Shown here: piece by piece, positions 5,288 to 5,952 of the stretch
How positions within the stretch are numbered: position 1 is the stretch's first letter
How the letters are laid out: every line of letters begins with the position of its first letter
From: DASRPD01 sp035646535
GTDB lineage: Bacteria > Actinomycetota > Acidimicrobiia > IMCC26256 > JANYLB01
Assembly: GCA_035646535.1 (NCBI GenBank)
Contig: DASRPD010000065.1
Coordinates: 1-5,952 of the forward strand
Reading direction: 5' to 3'
Length of the DNA: 5,952 bases
Program-made: the position numbers and the translations under genes
Notes under the pieces: model-generated
What the model saw: only the letters and a program-made list of their open reading frames with translations
Database searches by the model: none
What the model was told of the DNA's origin: nothing

Positions 5288-5952
5288 ATGAGCTCGCTCC
5301 CGCCACCAGGTCCGCCGCCAGCACCTCCTCCGGGTCCGCCATCCGGACCTCCGAGCGGACCGCCGTCGGCGGGTCCCTTCGGCGGGACGGGTGACAACAC
5401 GCTGTGTGACCGTGAGGTCCTGATCTCGTTCCTCACCGACCCGGCGAACGCGGCCCAGGCCCGTGAATGGGCGCGTCTGGTGGGGATCTCGGTGTCCGAC
5501 ATTCCCGCCTTCGTGCGCGACCTCGTGCCGACGGTCCTCGCGTCGGACACCCGAGTCACGAATCACACGTTCGAGAACGGGCGCGCACGCGGGTACCAGG
5601 CCGTCCTCCAGGCCGGCACCGCCGTGCTCGTCGACACCAAGGGCGCGCTGGTGGCGCGGTGCCGCTGCGGCAATCCTCTCCGCCCGCCCACCAAGATCTC
5701 CAAGCCCGTATACACGGGTCGGCGCTGGCCCGGATTCGACCCCACGCTCATCATCGTGGTGAAGCCGAGCGTCACGGTGATCTATCCGCCGGGCGGGTCG
5801 ACGGCCACAACCGCCGCCACCACCACGACCACCACTCGTCCCGCGTCGAGCGACATCGACGAAGCGATCGAGATTCTGAGATCCGCGATCGTGACCTGCG
5901 TCACGAGCGTAGGAGGCGACCCCGCCGAGGTGGGCGACCTGAGCTACGAGGG
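5288..5952 (+). CDS. DUF6777-like protein with proline-rich N-terminus (partial, runs off window)
   Basis: An open frame of 221 codons continues past the right edge, so the C-terminus is missing. The start at ATG 5288 is bounded by an in-frame TGA at 5267-5269 and preceded by GAGGGAGG (5277-5284). Residues 5-30 are a Pro/Gly/Ser-rich tail built from GPP-type repeats. A compact domain follows (about 40-165), from CDREVLISFL through VPTVLASDTRVTNHTFENG, YQAVLQAGTAVLVD and the CRCGNPL motif (Cys125, Cys127) to YTGRRWPGFDPTLIIVVKP. I recognise this as resembling DUF6777, a domain of unknown function from actinomycetes; the assignment is from memory, not from a search. A Thr/Ala-rich linker (172-183) leads to an acidic helical segment (SSDIDEAIEILRSAI). 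No signal peptide or membrane span is visible in this part. The 232-bp gap after nirK makes co-transcription uncertain, and no link to nitrite reduction is shown. Confidence 0.85.
   Translation, partial: MSSLPPPGPPPAPPPGPPSGPPSGPPSAGPFGGTGDNTLCDREVLISFLTDPANAAQAREWARLVGISVSDIPAFVRDLVPTVLASDTRVTNHTFENGRARGYQAVLQAGTAVLVDTKGALVARCRCGNPLRPPTKISKPVYTGRRWPGFDPTLIIVVKPSVTVIYPPGGSTATTAATTTTTTRPASSDIDEAIEILRSAIVTCVTSVGGDPAEVGDLSYE
5801..5836 (+). repeat. ACC/ACG-rich low-complexity tract encoding a Thr/Ala linker
   Basis: Twelve codons, nearly all ACN with a few GCC, encode residues 172-183 of the last gene. They form a flexible linker between the DUF6777-like domain and the C-terminal segment. Such tracts slip easily, so length may vary between strains. 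Confidence 0.6.

Noticed and set aside
5074..5394. 106-codon open frame bridging the gap after nirK
   Set aside because: Its composition is Arg/Ser/Gly-rich, it has no domain, and it overlaps the start of the DUF6777-like gene in another frame.
5801..5836. ACC-rich tract as a CRISPR or mobile-element repeat
   Set aside because: It is an in-frame codon run for a Thr/Ala linker, with no spacers, inverted ends or flanking duplications.

Overview
The window is about 6 kb of GC-rich DNA with dense, strongly codon-biased genes. It fits an actinobacterium, possibly of the Acidimicrobiia type: GTG starts are common, the FadD-like acyl-CoA ligase resembles mycobacterial proteins, and the last gene carries a DUF6777-like domain, which I know mainly from actinomycetes. 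The taxonomic assignment is inference; no rRNA or other marker gene is present.

Layout. On the minus strand are a FadD-type acyl-CoA ligase (112-1680) and an alpha/beta hydrolase related to the ABHD18-like group (1771 to about 2964). On the plus strand, divergent from them, are a short Rrf2-family Fe-S regulator (3128-3541), a copper nitrite reductase lipoprotein (3592-5055), and the 5' part of a proline-rich DUF6777-like protein (5288 to the window end). The last gene runs off the edge.

The core of the window is a compact nitrite-reduction unit. The Rrf2 protein has the cluster-ligand pattern of NsrR-type nitric oxide sensors: an Asp in the N-terminal TDLALR motif plus three Cys. Fifty bases downstream is an AniA-like (class II) NirK with every type 1 and type 2 copper ligand in place, and a third, amicyanin-like cupredoxin domain fused at its C-terminus that could act as a built-in electron donor. 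A perfect 10-bp inverted repeat with a 3-bp spacer (3091-3113) lies just upstream of the regulator, between it and the divergent hydrolase. It is the natural candidate operator. The simplest model is that NO made by NirK damages the Fe-S cluster and relieves repression of the regulator-nirK pair. No NO reductase is visible in the window.

The acyl-CoA ligase and the hydrolase look like a separate lipid or acyl-metabolism pair, transcribed in the same direction 90 bp apart. The short gap between them holds a perfect 12-bp palindrome just upstream of the ligase start.
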